Of a DNA stretch of 64,000 nt, positions 35,117 to 45,301 are shown piece after piece (the first letter of the stretch is position 1; each line of letters begins with the position of its first letter). The notes under the pieces were generated by a model. That model saw only the letters and a list, made by a program, of their open reading frames with translations, did not search any database and was not told the origin of the DNA. The DNA is from an uncultured Clostridia bacterium. GTDB taxonomy: Bacteria > Bacillota > Clostridia > TANB77 > CAG-508. The DNA lies in NCBI GenBank assembly GCA_934177725.1, contig CAKPPO010000002.1, positions 1 to 64,000 on the forward strand, in the 5' to 3' direction. The position numbers and the translations under genes were made by a program.

Positions 35117-36112
35117 CTAATCTCCTGTTATATAAGTAAACGTTATCATTACTAAACTATTATTAGCGTAACTTGCTGTTGTTTTTAAATAAATAGCTCC
35201 ATCAGTTCTAATTTGTACTAAAATATTATTTGACAAAATTGCTTCATTATTACTTAATAAGTTAGCATAGATTTTTAGTTCAGTTAATGGCTTAAAAAGT
35301 AATCCACTCGCAATATTTATGTAAGAAGCCGCTGTACTAACAGCTTTTAAATCTAATCTTATATATGCTTGAACTATATTATTGCTCTTAATATAATTGA
35401 CAGTTCCACCATTTGCATAAGTTGTATTCAATGTAAGATTTTGTGTTACTTTTTCTATTTTTTCTTTTTGCATAAGTTCTTCATATATATTATTATTAAG
35501 TACATATATTCTAGGTTCAACGTATGGTTTATATGTTGTTGCATTTTCTCCTTCTACTTGTACTTCAGTAGCATTCGCATCTAAAGATATTGATAAATAG
35601 CCTGATGCTGTAGGTGTAAATATAAATGAATTGCTATCGTTTGTGTATGATGTAGAATATTGCGTAATATCATTATCATTTACTACTGCAATAATTCTAC
35701 TTCCTATTGTATTTATAGTATTAGGTTTCCAACTTATTGCATATGCTTTTCCTTTTTGTACTTTACAACATTTTTTTAATGTATATGTCTTTTCTGATGT
35801 TCCATATGTTATCATGTTGCCTACTACTGCAGTTGCAATAGCACCAGTATATTTATTATTAGGATTACACATATTTTCACTTTTTTGCACCCATATTTTT
35901 TCTCTGTTAGCTCCAGTCGGTTCTGTTGCACTTACTATTACTCCACTTTCAGATATTGCATTTTCTATATTACTTTGCATTTTATTTAGTACAAATGGTG
36001 ACAATGGAGTATTGCCTTCCCACACTGCAGGTGTTACTTCATGGTCCACGTTATCTATTGTTACTTTAGCAGGACTTACTTGCGTTCCTGCTTCAAAATT
36101 AATTTTTTCCAT
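35117..36112 (-). CDS. Phage tail-tip or fibre protein
   Basis: 331 residues from ATG 36112 (GGAGG 5 nt upstream). N-terminus with PLSPFVLNKMQSNIENAI is common in base-plate or fibre proteins of Firmicute phages; the rest is beta-rich with repeats of Thr and Asn and may bind carbohydrate. No catalytic motif seen. Confidence 0.6.
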   Translation of the reverse strand: MEKINFEAGTQVSPAKVTIDNVDHEVTPAVWEGNTPLSPFVLNKMQSNIENAISESGVIVSATEPTGANREKIWVQKSENMCNPNNKYTGAIATAVVGNMITYGTSEKTYTLKKCCKVQKGKAYAISWKPNTINTIGSRIIAVVNDNDITQYSTSYTNDSNSFIFTPTASGYLSISLDANATEVQVEGENATTYKPYVEPRIYVLNNNIYEELMQKEKIEKVTQNLTLNTTYANGGTVNYIKSNNIVQAYIRLDLKAVSTAASYINIASGLLFKPLTELKIYANLLSNNEAILSNNILVQIRTDGAIYLKTTASYANNSLVMITFTYITGD

Positions 36113-36136
36113 ATTTTCCTCCAAAAAAATAAAGCT

Positions 36137-37681
36137 TTATTTAGCTTCTAATTTTTCTATTCTCTCTACTAGAGATTGTATTAAATTATTCTGTTGTTCT
36201 ATCTGTTCTTGTTGTTCTTGTATTGCTTTAGTTAATGTTGCTATAATAGGCAATTCATTAATATAATATCTTTCTTCTGTTTTTTCTGTTTTAGGACGCA
36301 CTATAACAAAATTAGGGTCTATTTTTTCCATGTCTTGTGCAATATAACCTATGTTATAATGTTTTCCATCATCTTTTTTATCAAATTCTTTATGTTTAAT
36401 TTTTTTGATTACATCTAAAGCACATGTATTGCTATTTTTTATATTCTTCTTTATTCTTTTGTCTGATGAAATGTTATTTGCATATACATTTCCTTCAACG
36501 TCTAAATTTCCATGAATTGTTGCTAAACTTTTAACGTATAAAGAAAAACTTACTTCGTTTCCTGTTGTTCCAAATTGTAAAGATCCATTTTGTACACTTA
36601 TTAATCCATTGTCTGTTATTAACACATATTCATTTCCTAAGCCAATCTTAAAAGAATTTGTTCCTCCAGCATTAGCATAAAACATAATAGAACTTAATAT
36701 TTGAATTAGTCCGTTTTCTTGTCCACTTAATTGTGAATTTGGTGGAGCAATACTAAATAAACTATTACCACTTTGCATATCTTCAAATGTAATTCCATTT
36801 AACATATTTCCATACATTCTTACATTTCCCGTTTGTATTCCTGTACTCATTCCTTCTAAAATTAAATCACAATATTTTAATACTAATTGTCCATATATAT
36901 CATCACTTTGTTTTGTTCCCATATGAAAATTTTTAATATATAGTATAGGATGAAATTTGCTATCACTAGCTGTTTTGATTCCCCAAGCCATTCCGTCAGA
37001 AATATCTTTACTATACTCACCATCAACTGCAAAGCTAATATAACTATTACTATCTTCTTTGTTAACTCCCATTTCTCCAAATATAGTAGTTCCATCACTT
37101 TTATAAAAATGCTGTCCTGTTTTGTCTAATGCCATCATTACTTTTTTATTACTATCTAATATTGCAAAACTTGCATTATTATTTATTATCATCATTTGTA
37201 TAAATTCTGATATCTTATTCCATGCTATTTTTACAGCTTCTGCATTTACCTGTAAATATGTTGCAAATTCATCTTTATCTAACTTTTTACTTGCCATTAA
37301 GTCTATGCTTTTTGATGTTTGTTCTATAGTTGTATTAAATTCTGACCTTAAAGTATATATTTCATTAAAATCATTTTTTACTAAATATTCTGCATATAAC
37401 CTATTACCTGTCATATCCTGCAAATATATATAATTATCACCCTCAAATAGTTCAATATTTATATTTCCTATTTCTTCAATTATTGGTGTTTCTAAAACAG
37501 ATAAAACTTGTAATTCACTTAAAGATAATCTTCTAGTTACATATGCTTTACCTTTTTCAATTGTTAAAGTATCATGTATATCACCTTTATAACGTAATTC
37601 TTCAACATCTATTTCATATACTTTTTTATCTGCAGTTGGTTTTGTTCTGCTTTGCTTATCTACTACAATTTTATATTTCAT
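36137..37681 (-). CDS. Tail fibre with S74 intramolecular chaperone
   Basis: 514 residues. Beta-rich fibre with a C-terminal Peptidase_S74 (endosialidase-type) chaperone: DKRIKKNIKN, HYNIGYIAQDME and a final coiled coil. The chaperone helps trimer folding and then cleaves itself off. The N-terminus (about 1-130) probably docks to the tail tip. Confidence 0.82.
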   Translation of the reverse strand: MKYKIVVDKQSRTKPTADKKVYEIDVEELRYKGDIHDTLTIEKGKAYVTRRLSLSELQVLSVLETPIIEEIGNINIELFEGDNYIYLQDMTGNRLYAEYLVKNDFNEIYTLRSEFNTTIEQTSKSIDLMASKKLDKDEFATYLQVNAEAVKIAWNKISEFIQMMIINNNASFAILDSNKKVMMALDKTGQHFYKSDGTTIFGEMGVNKEDSNSYISFAVDGEYSKDISDGMAWGIKTASDSKFHPILYIKNFHMGTKQSDDIYGQLVLKYCDLILEGMSTGIQTGNVRMYGNMLNGITFEDMQSGNSLFSIAPPNSQLSGQENGLIQILSSIMFYANAGGTNSFKIGLGNEYVLITDNGLISVQNGSLQFGTTGNEVSFSLYVKSLATIHGNLDVEGNVYANNISSDKRIKKNIKNSNTCALDVIKKIKHKEFDKKDDGKHYNIGYIAQDMEKIDPNFVIVRPKTEKTEERYYINELPIIATLTKAIQEQQEQIEQQNNLIQSLVERIEKLEAK

Positions 37682-37705
37682 TCTTTCGCCTTTCATATAA
37701 TAAAA

Positions 37706-37727
37706 GCACCTACTTCTTAGTAAGTGC
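37706..37727 (-). terminator. Hairpin, repeated type 1 of 3
   Basis: GCACCTACT / AGTAAGTGC with a 4-nt loop, in the gap between the coiled-coil gene and the S74 fibre gene. Nearly the same hairpin recurs at 42843 and 48687. Confidence 0.6.
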
Positions 37728-37735
37728 CCTCTTTA

Positions 37736-38626
37736 TTAATATTTTAATAATTCTTCATTTATTTGTCCAATTCGTTTACAAATTTCTGAATATTCTTTTT
37801 CTTCTTCTTCAGACAAAGTTAATTTTTTTATTTGCTCATCAAAATTGCCTGCTTGTATTTTTATCTCTAATTGCTCTAATTGTTTTTTTAATTCTTCTAT
37901 TTCTTTTGTATTTTTTTCATATTCATTTATTAATCTTTTTAAATCTTCCATTTCATTTTCATATGTTTTTATTGATTTTATATATTTTTCCTTAAAAAAT
38001 TCAAGAGTTTCTTCATTTAATTTCACTTTTAATTCTTCTATTTTTCCAGTTATTTCTTCTATTTTTTTAGTTGTATTTTCTACATTTATATATGGTGTAC
38101 TAATGTTTAATACTTCAATCTGTTCCTCAATTGATTTCTTTTCACTAATTAAGTTATCCTTTTCTCGTAATAATTTACTTTCTCCACTTTTTCTGTTTGA
38201 ATATTCTTTTTTCTTTTCATTCAATTCTTGTTTTTCTTTTACTAAAGTTTCTTGTTTTTGGTTTTTTGTTTCATTTTGAACAACTATAGTATTCAATTCT
38301 TTTATTTGCTGTTGAGTATTTACTGACATATTATTATTTTGTAATTTATTTGCTTTAGTCTGTAATTTAGAAATTGTATCATCTTTATTTTGGTTTTCTT
38401 CCTCTAAAGATGTTACTTTTTCTTCTAACCCTGTTATTTTATTTTCTGCTATTGTTAGTCTTTCCTTTAGTTCTTCTATATCTTTTAAATAATCCATTTG
38501 TTGTATTTGTGCTGTTTCTATTGTTTGTTTTTGATTTGAAGTAGCATTAATTATATTATATGCTGTTGTAACAACTACTCCTGCCGTTACAAGTGTTCCT
38601 ACAAAAATATATGACTTTTTCAACAT
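37736..38626 (-). CDS. Membrane-anchored coiled-coil protein in the tail region
   Basis: 296 residues: basic start, one membrane helix at about 8-24, then almost continuous coiled coil to the end. Placed between tail-tip and fibre genes. Could be a structural spacer, an infection-stage protein or a lysogenic conversion factor; no family recognised. Confidence 0.55.
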   Translation of the reverse strand: MLKKSYIFVGTLVTAGVVVTTAYNIINATSNQKQTIETAQIQQMDYLKDIEELKERLTIAENKITGLEEKVTSLEEENQNKDDTISKLQTKANKLQNNNMSVNTQQQIKELNTIVVQNETKNQKQETLVKEKQELNEKKKEYSNRKSGESKLLREKDNLISEKKSIEEQIEVLNISTPYINVENTTKKIEEITGKIEELKVKLNEETLEFFKEKYIKSIKTYENEMEDLKRLINEYEKNTKEIEELKKQLEQLEIKIQAGNFDEQIKKLTLSEEEEKEYSEICKRIGQINEELLKY

Positions 38627-38701
38627 GATTTTATTCCCCCTTTTTTTGAGATTATATCACGTTTATTTTATATATTATGTCGAAATTTGTCGCCTATATT
38701 A

Positions 38702-40009
38702 TTATATTTTTTGGTTTGGAAATAAATTTGTACTAGGAAATAGATTTTCACTAGGAAATAAATAATTGTCATATGTTTTATTTCCTTCAACGTCAAATTT
38801 TAAAACATTTAATTTTCCTGCGTCATCAAGATACACTTCTGTTATTGCTTCTTTATCTCTTTTATAATCTACTATGTCGCCTACATTTTGTTTTATGCTA
38901 TCTACATCTTGCTCTACTTTTGTTATTTTTTCTTCATGTTCGCTTGTATCTTGAGTTAATTGAGTTATCTTACCTTCGGCTTGGTCTATTTGGCTTTGAA
39001 CTCTTCTGATTATAGTTTTTTGAGAAGGTGTTCTTGACATTGTTTCTTCTTTAGCTTTACATTGTATTTTGCTACTTATACTTGCTTTCCATTTTCCACA
39101 AAATTGACTAGAACCTTGGTAGATTACTTTTTTATTATCTATTAATAATATATCTCCAACATCTAGTGCTGGATCTATAATACTATCTCCCTCAAAACTA
39201 TAAACTTCTAGGTCTTTGATTTCATTATATATATTATCTATTTGTTCTTGGTCTACTATAAACATATTATCTTGATTTATATATAAAGTATTTCCTGTTG
39301 TATTGCCTTTTTCAAATAGTTGTATTCCATCTTCATATTTAACACGAGTAAGTTTAAACTTTTCTCCCCATTTAAAGTTTTGAAAGTACTTCAAAGGTAA
39401 TGTGGCTGTTGTTTCTCCTATTGTTTTTATATAAAGTTTTCCATCTCTACCAATGCAAGCAAATCCCCCTGCTTGTTCTGATATATAGCTTAAGTAAACT
39501 CTTGCAGAAATTGTACTATCATATACTGCAATTTCTTTATTCATGTTCAAAAAAGAAGTAGAACCTAATTCTACTCCTGCTTTTGAACATATATCTTGTA
39601 ATACTTGTATTATTTTAGCTTTTCCACCATTATTTTTCAATAATGTACTACCATCATAATTAAACTCAAATTTAATCATATTATCTAGTAATTTTAATGT
39701 TATTGTATAATCATCATCTTTACTAATGTCATCTACATTAAAAATACCAACAGGAATAATTTCGCCAGTTATTCCACTTTTAATTTCTACCTTGCTAATA
39801 GTATCGGGAACTGCTGTTTTATACACCTTTAAATCTATTGCTTGTGCTGTAACAGAACCTAGAGTAAATTCATCGTTAGAAAATAATGGTTGTGAAGGCT
39901 TACAATCTAATATGTATTTTGAATTTATCTCTGTATCATTTATAAACACTTTTAATATATGTGGCATATTATATATCTTTAATTTATAATTATCACTTGT
40001 TTGATACAT
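38702..40009 (-). CDS. Phage tail-tip hub protein
   Basis: 435 residues. Beta-rich front (about 1-290) in the manner of Dit/Tal or gp27-like hub proteins, then a coiled coil from about 325 (QSQIDQAEGKITQLTQDT). No peptidase motif. Sits after the tape measure and the distal tail gene, as expected. Confidence 0.65.
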   Translation of the reverse strand: MYQTSDNYKLKIYNMPHILKVFINDTEINSKYILDCKPSQPLFSNDEFTLGSVTAQAIDLKVYKTAVPDTISKVEIKSGITGEIIPVGIFNVDDISKDDDYTITLKLLDNMIKFEFNYDGSTLLKNNGGKAKIIQVLQDICSKAGVELGSTSFLNMNKEIAVYDSTISARVYLSYISEQAGGFACIGRDGKLYIKTIGETTATLPLKYFQNFKWGEKFKLTRVKYEDGIQLFEKGNTTGNTLYINQDNMFIVDQEQIDNIYNEIKDLEVYSFEGDSIIDPALDVGDILLIDNKKVIYQGSSQFCGKWKASISSKIQCKAKEETMSRTPSQKTIIRRVQSQIDQAEGKITQLTQDTSEHEEKITKVEQDVDSIKQNVGDIVDYKRDKEAITEVYLDDAGKLNVLKFDVEGNKTYDNYLFPSENLFPSTNLFPNQKI

Positions 40010-40431
40010 TAACTATTCATCTCCTCCACTATGCTTTTTTGTGCTTCTGTTAATTCTTTTTGCATTAAATTAAAAGAGCACTTCCATTTTGTTTTGGAAG
40101 TACTCTGTTCTTTCTCTGTACTTATCATTTCAACTTTTCTTTTTGAAACTCTAAACTTTGCATTTTCTAAAAATCCACCTTCTACTACTGGAACTTTTAT
40201 GTCTAATACAAATGGATTTTTATATGTTTTTTGTATAAGTTGTTCTGCCTCTTCTTCACTATTAAAATCCCAAGTCATAGAAAGCTTTAACATTCCTACA
40301 GCTATCGGATTATCTATTAATGAACCATCTACAGCACTAGAATAACTATCTTTGTCTGTATCTTCTATATCTGCACTATATGTACTTGGTGTTGGTAAGT
40401 TTTCTGTTTTTCCATGTTCTTTCCATAACAT
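40009..40431 (-). CDS. Distal-tail-like small protein
   Basis: 140 residues, overlapping the hub gene start. Beta-rich with MLKLSMTWDFNSEEEAEQLI; looks like a short tail-tip adaptor seen after tape measures in Firmicute siphophages. Exact role unknown. Confidence 0.55.
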   Translation of the reverse strand: MLWKEHGKTENLPTPSTYSADIEDTDKDSYSSAVDGSLIDNPIAVGMLKLSMTWDFNSEEEAEQLIQKTYKNPFVLDIKVPVVEGGFLENAKFRVSKRKVEMISTEKEQSTSKTKWKCSFNLMQKELTEAQKSIVEEMNS

Positions 40432-40443
40432 AATAAATTCCTC

Positions 40444-42801
40444 CTATATTCCTGCATAAGCTGTTCCATTTTGTCTACGTGCTTGTTGCAATAATCTTTC
40501 CATTTCTAATGCTACTTTTGTACTTCCAAATTGAATTACTAATGTCTTTAATTCTCCTGAATTATTTGACTTACTACCTTCATAATTAGATAAAACATCT
40601 TCAAATGTTTCTCTTATTATGCTTTGTGGTGCCGTAATCTCTGGATTACTTCTTGCTCCAGAATATTCACCAAATACTGCAAGAGTTTCATCGTAAGCAA
40701 CGTTTCCTGTTGCTAATCGTGGTAAAGATACTCCACTCATTGTAGGTATATTTATACCAAAAGAACCTCCTCCAAGCCAGTCTGGCATTTTAAAATGCAT
40801 ATTATTTAATGAACGAATTACCTTATTTACTCCTGTAACTACTCCATTTGCCATTTTTTCTACTCCACCTAAAATCCAATTTATGGGATTTTTTATCGCA
40901 AGCCATATATTATTCCATATTTCAGAAGTTTTATTTTTAATTCCACCCCAAATATTATTCCAGATTGATTTTATACTATTTAAAACTTCATTTATCTTGT
41001 TCTTTGCATTAATTATATTAGTTTCTATAATATTTCTCATTCCAGGAAATATAGAGTCTATTTTATTTAATAGTCCATTCCAAATACTTGTAGCAAAATC
41101 CTTTATTCCATTCCAAATATTATCCCATATGTTTTTTATTACTTCTAAATTATTTGATATTATTGCCTTTATCATTAATATTTTGCTGTTTATCGCATTC
41201 CATATCATTCCAAATATTCCTGATACGAAATCTTTTAATCCACTCCATGTTTTTTCCCAGTCTCCTGTAAATACTCCTGTTAAAAACTCAATTAGCCCTC
41301 CTAAAGCATTCCAGAAATTAGTTACCATTTCTATTGCATTTTGGAAATATTCCTGTACAATAGGATTAGAAGTAAATTCTTTTATTTTGTTAGTTATTGC
41401 TTCTATCAAAGTTAAAAGCTTATTCAAAGTATCCCACATTGTCTGAATTAGTTCTGTACCTTTGTTGTCAGTATTCCATGCATTATTCCATGCCTCTGCA
41501 ATATTTGCTATAATATCACATATATTTTGAAATATTTGTAATATCAATTCTATTGTTTGTTGTCCTGTACCATTAGACCACACTTCATTCCAAGATTTTC
41601 CTACAGATATTACTGCTTCTTTTATTCTTTCAAAAGCATTTTTTGCACTATCAATTGTTTTTTGTCCTTGATTATTCCATGCTTCTTTAAATGGTGCAAA
41701 GAACTTGCTTAGTTTTTCTTTCCATTTATTTGCCCATACAAGCATAGAATTATCTACTTGTGATAAATCTATACTAGGTGTTGTTTCTCCACCGCCAGCA
41801 CTATTATTGTCAGAAACATTATTTATTTCACTATGTATGCTACTTAATGACTTACTAGCTTGTTTTGCACTGCCTGATGCATTTTTCATAGAACTTGCTG
41901 TAGCTTTTGCAAATATATTTACTCCACTAAATGCATATACTAGACTTTGCACTGCTTTCATCAAGTTATACACTAAATTAGTCACAAATTGTATTACTGG
42001 TGCAAACATACTTCCCATAGCATATTTCATATATTCAATATTTGCACTTAATTGTTTTGCCCCTGCATTTTGACTTGATAACCACGATTGAGCAGAACTA
42101 CTTAATGTTGAATATATGCTTCTTAAACTAAATAAAGCTGTAGCATACTTTAACACGTGCCCTACTCCTGTTTTTAAGCTTTTTACCATGCCTTTTATAT
42201 TATTTGTTATATTTAGTGTTATTTTTGGCATTTGTTTTAAATTATTTTTTAACATTTTTGCTGATTTTTCAGATTTATCTAATTCTTGTTTTACTTTTGA
42301 TTGTTTTACATTTACTTTATCAACTATATCACTTTCTTTGCTATACGTATCTATGAAATTTTGTATTGAATTAGCATCATATTTAAATTCTTGTTTACTT
42401 GATATTTCTTGCCACTTTCCTTCAGCTTCAATTTTAGCTTCTTCTAATTTTCTTTTATAATTAGATAAATCAATAAAATTTCCTAAATCAACCTTTTTAC
42501 CAGTTAATTGTTTAAATTGATTTGAAATTCCTTTAATTTCTTTTCCAAAATTTCCTTGATAAGTAATTCCACTTATATCTTCTGGATCAAAAGCATCTTG
42601 TATTTGTCTTTTAGCCTTTTTTATTTCTTTAGATACTTGAGACATATTAACTTTTGCATTTATATCTTTTATATTAAGTTTATTAAATTCCTTTTCTATT
42701 CCTGATAATTGTTTTTTTATGCTTGGTACAATTTTTTGAAATTCTTTAAGTGCTTCCTCTACTTTGGCTGTTACAATTATCTCTATCTCTTCTACTGTAA
42801 T
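40444..42801 (-). CDS. Tail tape measure protein, probable ATT start
   Basis: 785 residues if started at ATT 42801, which has GGAGG 8 nt upstream; the first in-frame ATG (42645) lies 52 codons later and has no site. The extra front (TVEEIEIIVTAKVEEALKEF) is typical of tape-measure starts. Long helical region, membrane-like stretch around 200-290, and Trp-spaced repeats (WNNIWGGIKN, WNNIWLAIKNPINWI, IWDNIWNGIKD). The C-terminus is globular. Sets tail length and helps DNA entry. Confidence 0.8.
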   Translation of the reverse strand: MTVEEIEIIVTAKVEEALKEFQKIVPSIKKQLSGIEKEFNKLNIKDINAKVNMSQVSKEIKKAKRQIQDAFDPEDISGITYQGNFGKEIKGISNQFKQLTGKKVDLGNFIDLSNYKRKLEEAKIEAEGKWQEISSKQEFKYDANSIQNFIDTYSKESDIVDKVNVKQSKVKQELDKSEKSAKMLKNNLKQMPKITLNITNNIKGMVKSLKTGVGHVLKYATALFSLRSIYSTLSSSAQSWLSSQNAGAKQLSANIEYMKYAMGSMFAPVIQFVTNLVYNLMKAVQSLVYAFSGVNIFAKATASSMKNASGSAKQASKSLSSIHSEINNVSDNNSAGGGETTPSIDLSQVDNSMLVWANKWKEKLSKFFAPFKEAWNNQGQKTIDSAKNAFERIKEAVISVGKSWNEVWSNGTGQQTIELILQIFQNICDIIANIAEAWNNAWNTDNKGTELIQTMWDTLNKLLTLIEAITNKIKEFTSNPIVQEYFQNAIEMVTNFWNALGGLIEFLTGVFTGDWEKTWSGLKDFVSGIFGMIWNAINSKILMIKAIISNNLEVIKNIWDNIWNGIKDFATSIWNGLLNKIDSIFPGMRNIIETNIINAKNKINEVLNSIKSIWNNIWGGIKNKTSEIWNNIWLAIKNPINWILGGVEKMANGVVTGVNKVIRSLNNMHFKMPDWLGGGSFGINIPTMSGVSLPRLATGNVAYDETLAVFGEYSGARSNPEITAPQSIIRETFEDVLSNYEGSKSNNSGELKTLVIQFGSTKVALEMERLLQQARRQNGTAYAGI

Positions 42802-42842
42802 AAGTCATCCCTCCTCTCTTTTTGATTTTTTGCCAAAATAAA

Positions 42843-42868
42843 AACACCTACTATATAAAGTAAGTGTT
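42843..42868 (-). terminator. Hairpin, repeated type 2 of 3
   Basis: AACACCTACT / AGTAAGTGTT, then TTTATTTT on the minus strand; lies behind the gene ending at 42887. Confidence 0.65.
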
Positions 42869-42886
42869 CTTTTTTATATTTAATTA

Positions 42887-43486
42887 TTAATACATAGATG
42901 CTTCTATAATTTTAAAAGTAGCATTTTTCATTGTATTTATCTTATCAGATGTTATTAATGTAAAAATGTCAAAACTTTGGCTTTGACCTGCTGCTAAATC
43001 ATTCGCATAAACATAATCTTCATTTATTCTAGAACCTGTTGAATCCACTGCTTCTATATGAAAACTAAAAGATTTCTTTTCAGTAGTTTTATTTGTAACT
43101 TTTACAGTTAATTTCGTATCAGTTATTCCGTAACTACCTTTTATTACTTCAAAATTTCCTAGTTCTACATTTACATCATTTGCTAATATTTCTTCTGTAC
43201 TTGCACCTGTTGCCTTATCTAAATTTGCACTAACTTCATTTAAGCTATCTGATAAAGTTTTTTGCGAATTAACAGTTATAACTATTGCTAGAATACATAA
43301 AATAAGTCCTGCTATTGCTTGTCCCTTACTAGCTTTCTTAATTAACGAAATTATTGAAAATATTACACCTATTAACCCTAATATAAATGATAAGTTGTTT
43401 ACAATTGGAATAAATGATGTGCATATTCCTATTATTCCTAATACTAAACTTGCTGTAGCAAAACCACTCTTTTTTGTTTGTTCCAT
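42887..43486 (-). CDS. Membrane protein with Ig-like outer domain (possible moron)
   Basis: 199 residues. DUF4190-like membrane pair in the first 80 residues (GIIGICTSFIPIV, GLIGVIFSIISLI, GLILCILAIVI), then an exposed beta domain of about 110 residues (DUF4352-like) with VELGNFEVIKGSYG. It interrupts the tail genes and has its own terminator, which fits a phage cargo gene that alters the host surface. Function unknown. Confidence 0.65.
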   Translation of the reverse strand: MEQTKKSGFATASLVLGIIGICTSFIPIVNNLSFILGLIGVIFSIISLIKKASKGQAIAGLILCILAIVITVNSQKTLSDSLNEVSANLDKATGASTEEILANDVNVELGNFEVIKGSYGITDTKLTVKVTNKTTEKKSFSFHIEAVDSTGSRINEDYVYANDLAAGQSQSFDIFTLITSDKINTMKNATFKIIEASMY

Positions 43487-43579
43487 AACAAATTCCTCCT
43501 TTTATTATTATATGTCGCATTATAGCATATTTTATTGTCGAAATTTGTCATTTCTTGCGATAGTTTTAGATTTTTTATA

Positions 43580-43861
43580 CTATCCTTTAAAAATTTTTCT
43601 TTGTTCTTCTAAGCTTTGTTCTTCTTCATTCTCTTTAAAAAGTTCTGGATAATTATCTTTTATTAATATAATTTTTGCATTTTGATTCATGCAATCACCT
43701 GCTATTAATTTATTGGTTACCGCTTCTTGAAGAATTATTTCTCTTTTTAAATCATCCATTATCTTAATTAAATGTGCTTGACAATATTTATCAATTTCTA
43801 TATATCTACTATTCCAAAATTCCTGTGGTTTCATATCAAAATAGTAAGCAAGACTTTCCAT
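43580..43861 (-). CDS. Tail assembly chaperone, downstream part
   Basis: 93 residues; AYYFDMKPQEFWNSRYIE is typical of the second tail assembly chaperone. It is small, soluble and lies just before the tape measure region. Normally made as a fusion to the upstream chaperone by a -1 shift; the -1 frame is open over the junction here. Confidence 0.6.
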   Translation of the reverse strand: MESLAYYFDMKPQEFWNSRYIEIDKYCQAHLIKIMDDLKREIILQEAVTNKLIAGDCMNQNAKIILIKDNYPELFKENEEEQSLEEQRKIFKG

Positions 43862-43917
43862 TGAATAAATTAGTTCTACTAGATTATTAGATTTTTTTAT
43901 GTCTAATATAATATTAT

Positions 43918-44364
43918 CTAATCCATGTGAGTTTGAAATTCTTGTTTCGCTATTTCCCCTATAGCTGTCTCTGCTGATTTTCGAATCAACTCGTTCATAT
44001 TCATTGTTAATAAAGGATTTGATATCATTTCTTTTAGTTCTTTCTTGTTCATTTTCTTTTTGAAAAAACCCTCATCATTCAAAGCCTCTGCAATCTTTTC
44101 ATATAAATCATTTATTGTTATTCCTTCTGTTCTACAATCATCTATAAAATCATATACTTCATTTGATGATGCAAATGCACTTTTACCTTCTTCGTCTTCT
44201 GCTAATTTAAATATTATTTTTGAAAGTGCTTCTCCATCTAATATAGAATATGCTTTTGTAAATACTTCTTCGAAGTTTTTGTTTTTTAGTAGATTAGCTA
44301 TTTCTACTATTTTTCTTGTTTTTAGTACTAAATTAATTGTTTTATTTTTTGTTTCTATTATCAT
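43918..44364 (-). CDS. Tail assembly chaperone, upstream part
   Basis: 148 residues, helical and acidic in the middle, ending EIAKQEFQTHMD. Position between the major tail protein and tape measure gives the call; chaperones of this kind coat the tape measure during tail building. Confidence 0.65.
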   Translation of the reverse strand: MIIETKNKTINLVLKTRKIVEIANLLKNKNFEEVFTKAYSILDGEALSKIIFKLAEDEEGKSAFASSNEVYDFIDDCRTEGITINDLYEKIAEALNDEGFFKKKMNKKELKEMISNPLLTMNMNELIRKSAETAIGEIAKQEFQTHMD

Positions 44365-44413
44365 TTAATTTCTCTCCTTTGCAAAAGAGAGAAGACCTTT
44401 CAGCCTTCCCTTA

Positions 44414-44902
44414 TTAAAATTTTGTTAAATCTCCTTCTACTGGATATCCATCTGTTTCTACTACTTTTGACTCTTTATATACTCTCATTGTGTCTTTTAT
44501 AAAGTCTCCATCATTCATTTCTTGTCCCGCAATATCAACTGTACATTTAACTGATTGAACTAATGGCTTATTATCAACTGATGCTGTTGTTTCTGGATAT
44601 TCTAAGAATAAGAATATAGTTGTATCTGCATCTGCAATAGCTTGAATAGCTTTATGTGTTTCTTGGATAAACATCATTTCAATATCTACTGTCTCTGCTT
44701 TTCTTTTTCCTTTTGCCATTCTTTCTTCTTCTAAATCTAAAGCACTATATGTTTGTCCTTCTTTTAAAGTTTTTAGTTGTCCTACTTTTTGAACATAACC
44801 TATACTTGTTCTATTTCCTGTTAATGTTGTTGAATAAGATACCTTTGCTTTCATTGCAACTTGTGGTGTCGTTGTTTTTGGTGTTACTTCTTCATCTTCC
44901 AT
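44414..44902 (-). CDS. Major tail tube protein
   Basis: 162 residues, beta-rich, with ETVDIEMMFIQETH and an N-terminal Thr/Pro arm. Size, position and pattern fit the tube-forming tail protein of siphophages. Confidence 0.75.
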   Translation of the reverse strand: MEDEEVTPKTTTPQVAMKAKVSYSTTLTGNRTSIGYVQKVGQLKTLKEGQTYSALDLEEERMAKGKRKAETVDIEMMFIQETHKAIQAIADADTTIFLFLEYPETTASVDNKPLVQSVKCTVDIAGQEMNDGDFIKDTMRVYKESKVVETDGYPVEGDLTKF

Positions 44903-44914
44903 TTTTAATTCCTC

Positions 44915-45301
44915 CTATCTTAAATTAAAAGAGTTCGTTATAGAATTATAACGAACTTCAAATGTTATTGTTATACCATATTTTTGCAATATAGGGTCAT
45001 ATACTGCAGGACTGGTATTTGTCCTTATAAAATTTAATTCTTGAAGTTTTGTATCAACTTCGTCTGTCATTTGCATTGCTTGTCTTTGCTTTTCATTCCA
45101 ACAAGTTATTGAAATTTGAAATGTAGAACGAATTGGAAATCCATTTTCTGTTAGATTTACTGACTTTAAAGGTGTGTGTAATTCCAATATAGGAAATTTA
45201 CTTTCTGTATTTGGATTACTTAAAATTGGTTTATTTTTATACAAATTTTCTAGCTTTTCATATACTAAATCGCTAAACTCTTTTATACTTAAATCTTTCA
45301 T
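44915..45301 (-). CDS. Tail completion / terminator protein
   Basis: 128 residues from ATG 45301 (AAAGGAG 9 nt upstream), overlapping the stop of the restored gp10-like gene (ATGA). DEVDTKLQELNF and ITFEVRYN fit minor tail joining proteins that cap the tail tube. Confidence 0.65.
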   Translation of the reverse strand: MKDLSIKEFSDLVYEKLENLYKNKPILSNPNTESKFPILELHTPLKSVNLTENGFPIRSTFQISITCWNEKQRQAMQMTDEVDTKLQELNFIRTNTSPAVYDPILQKYGITITFEVRYNSITNSFNLR

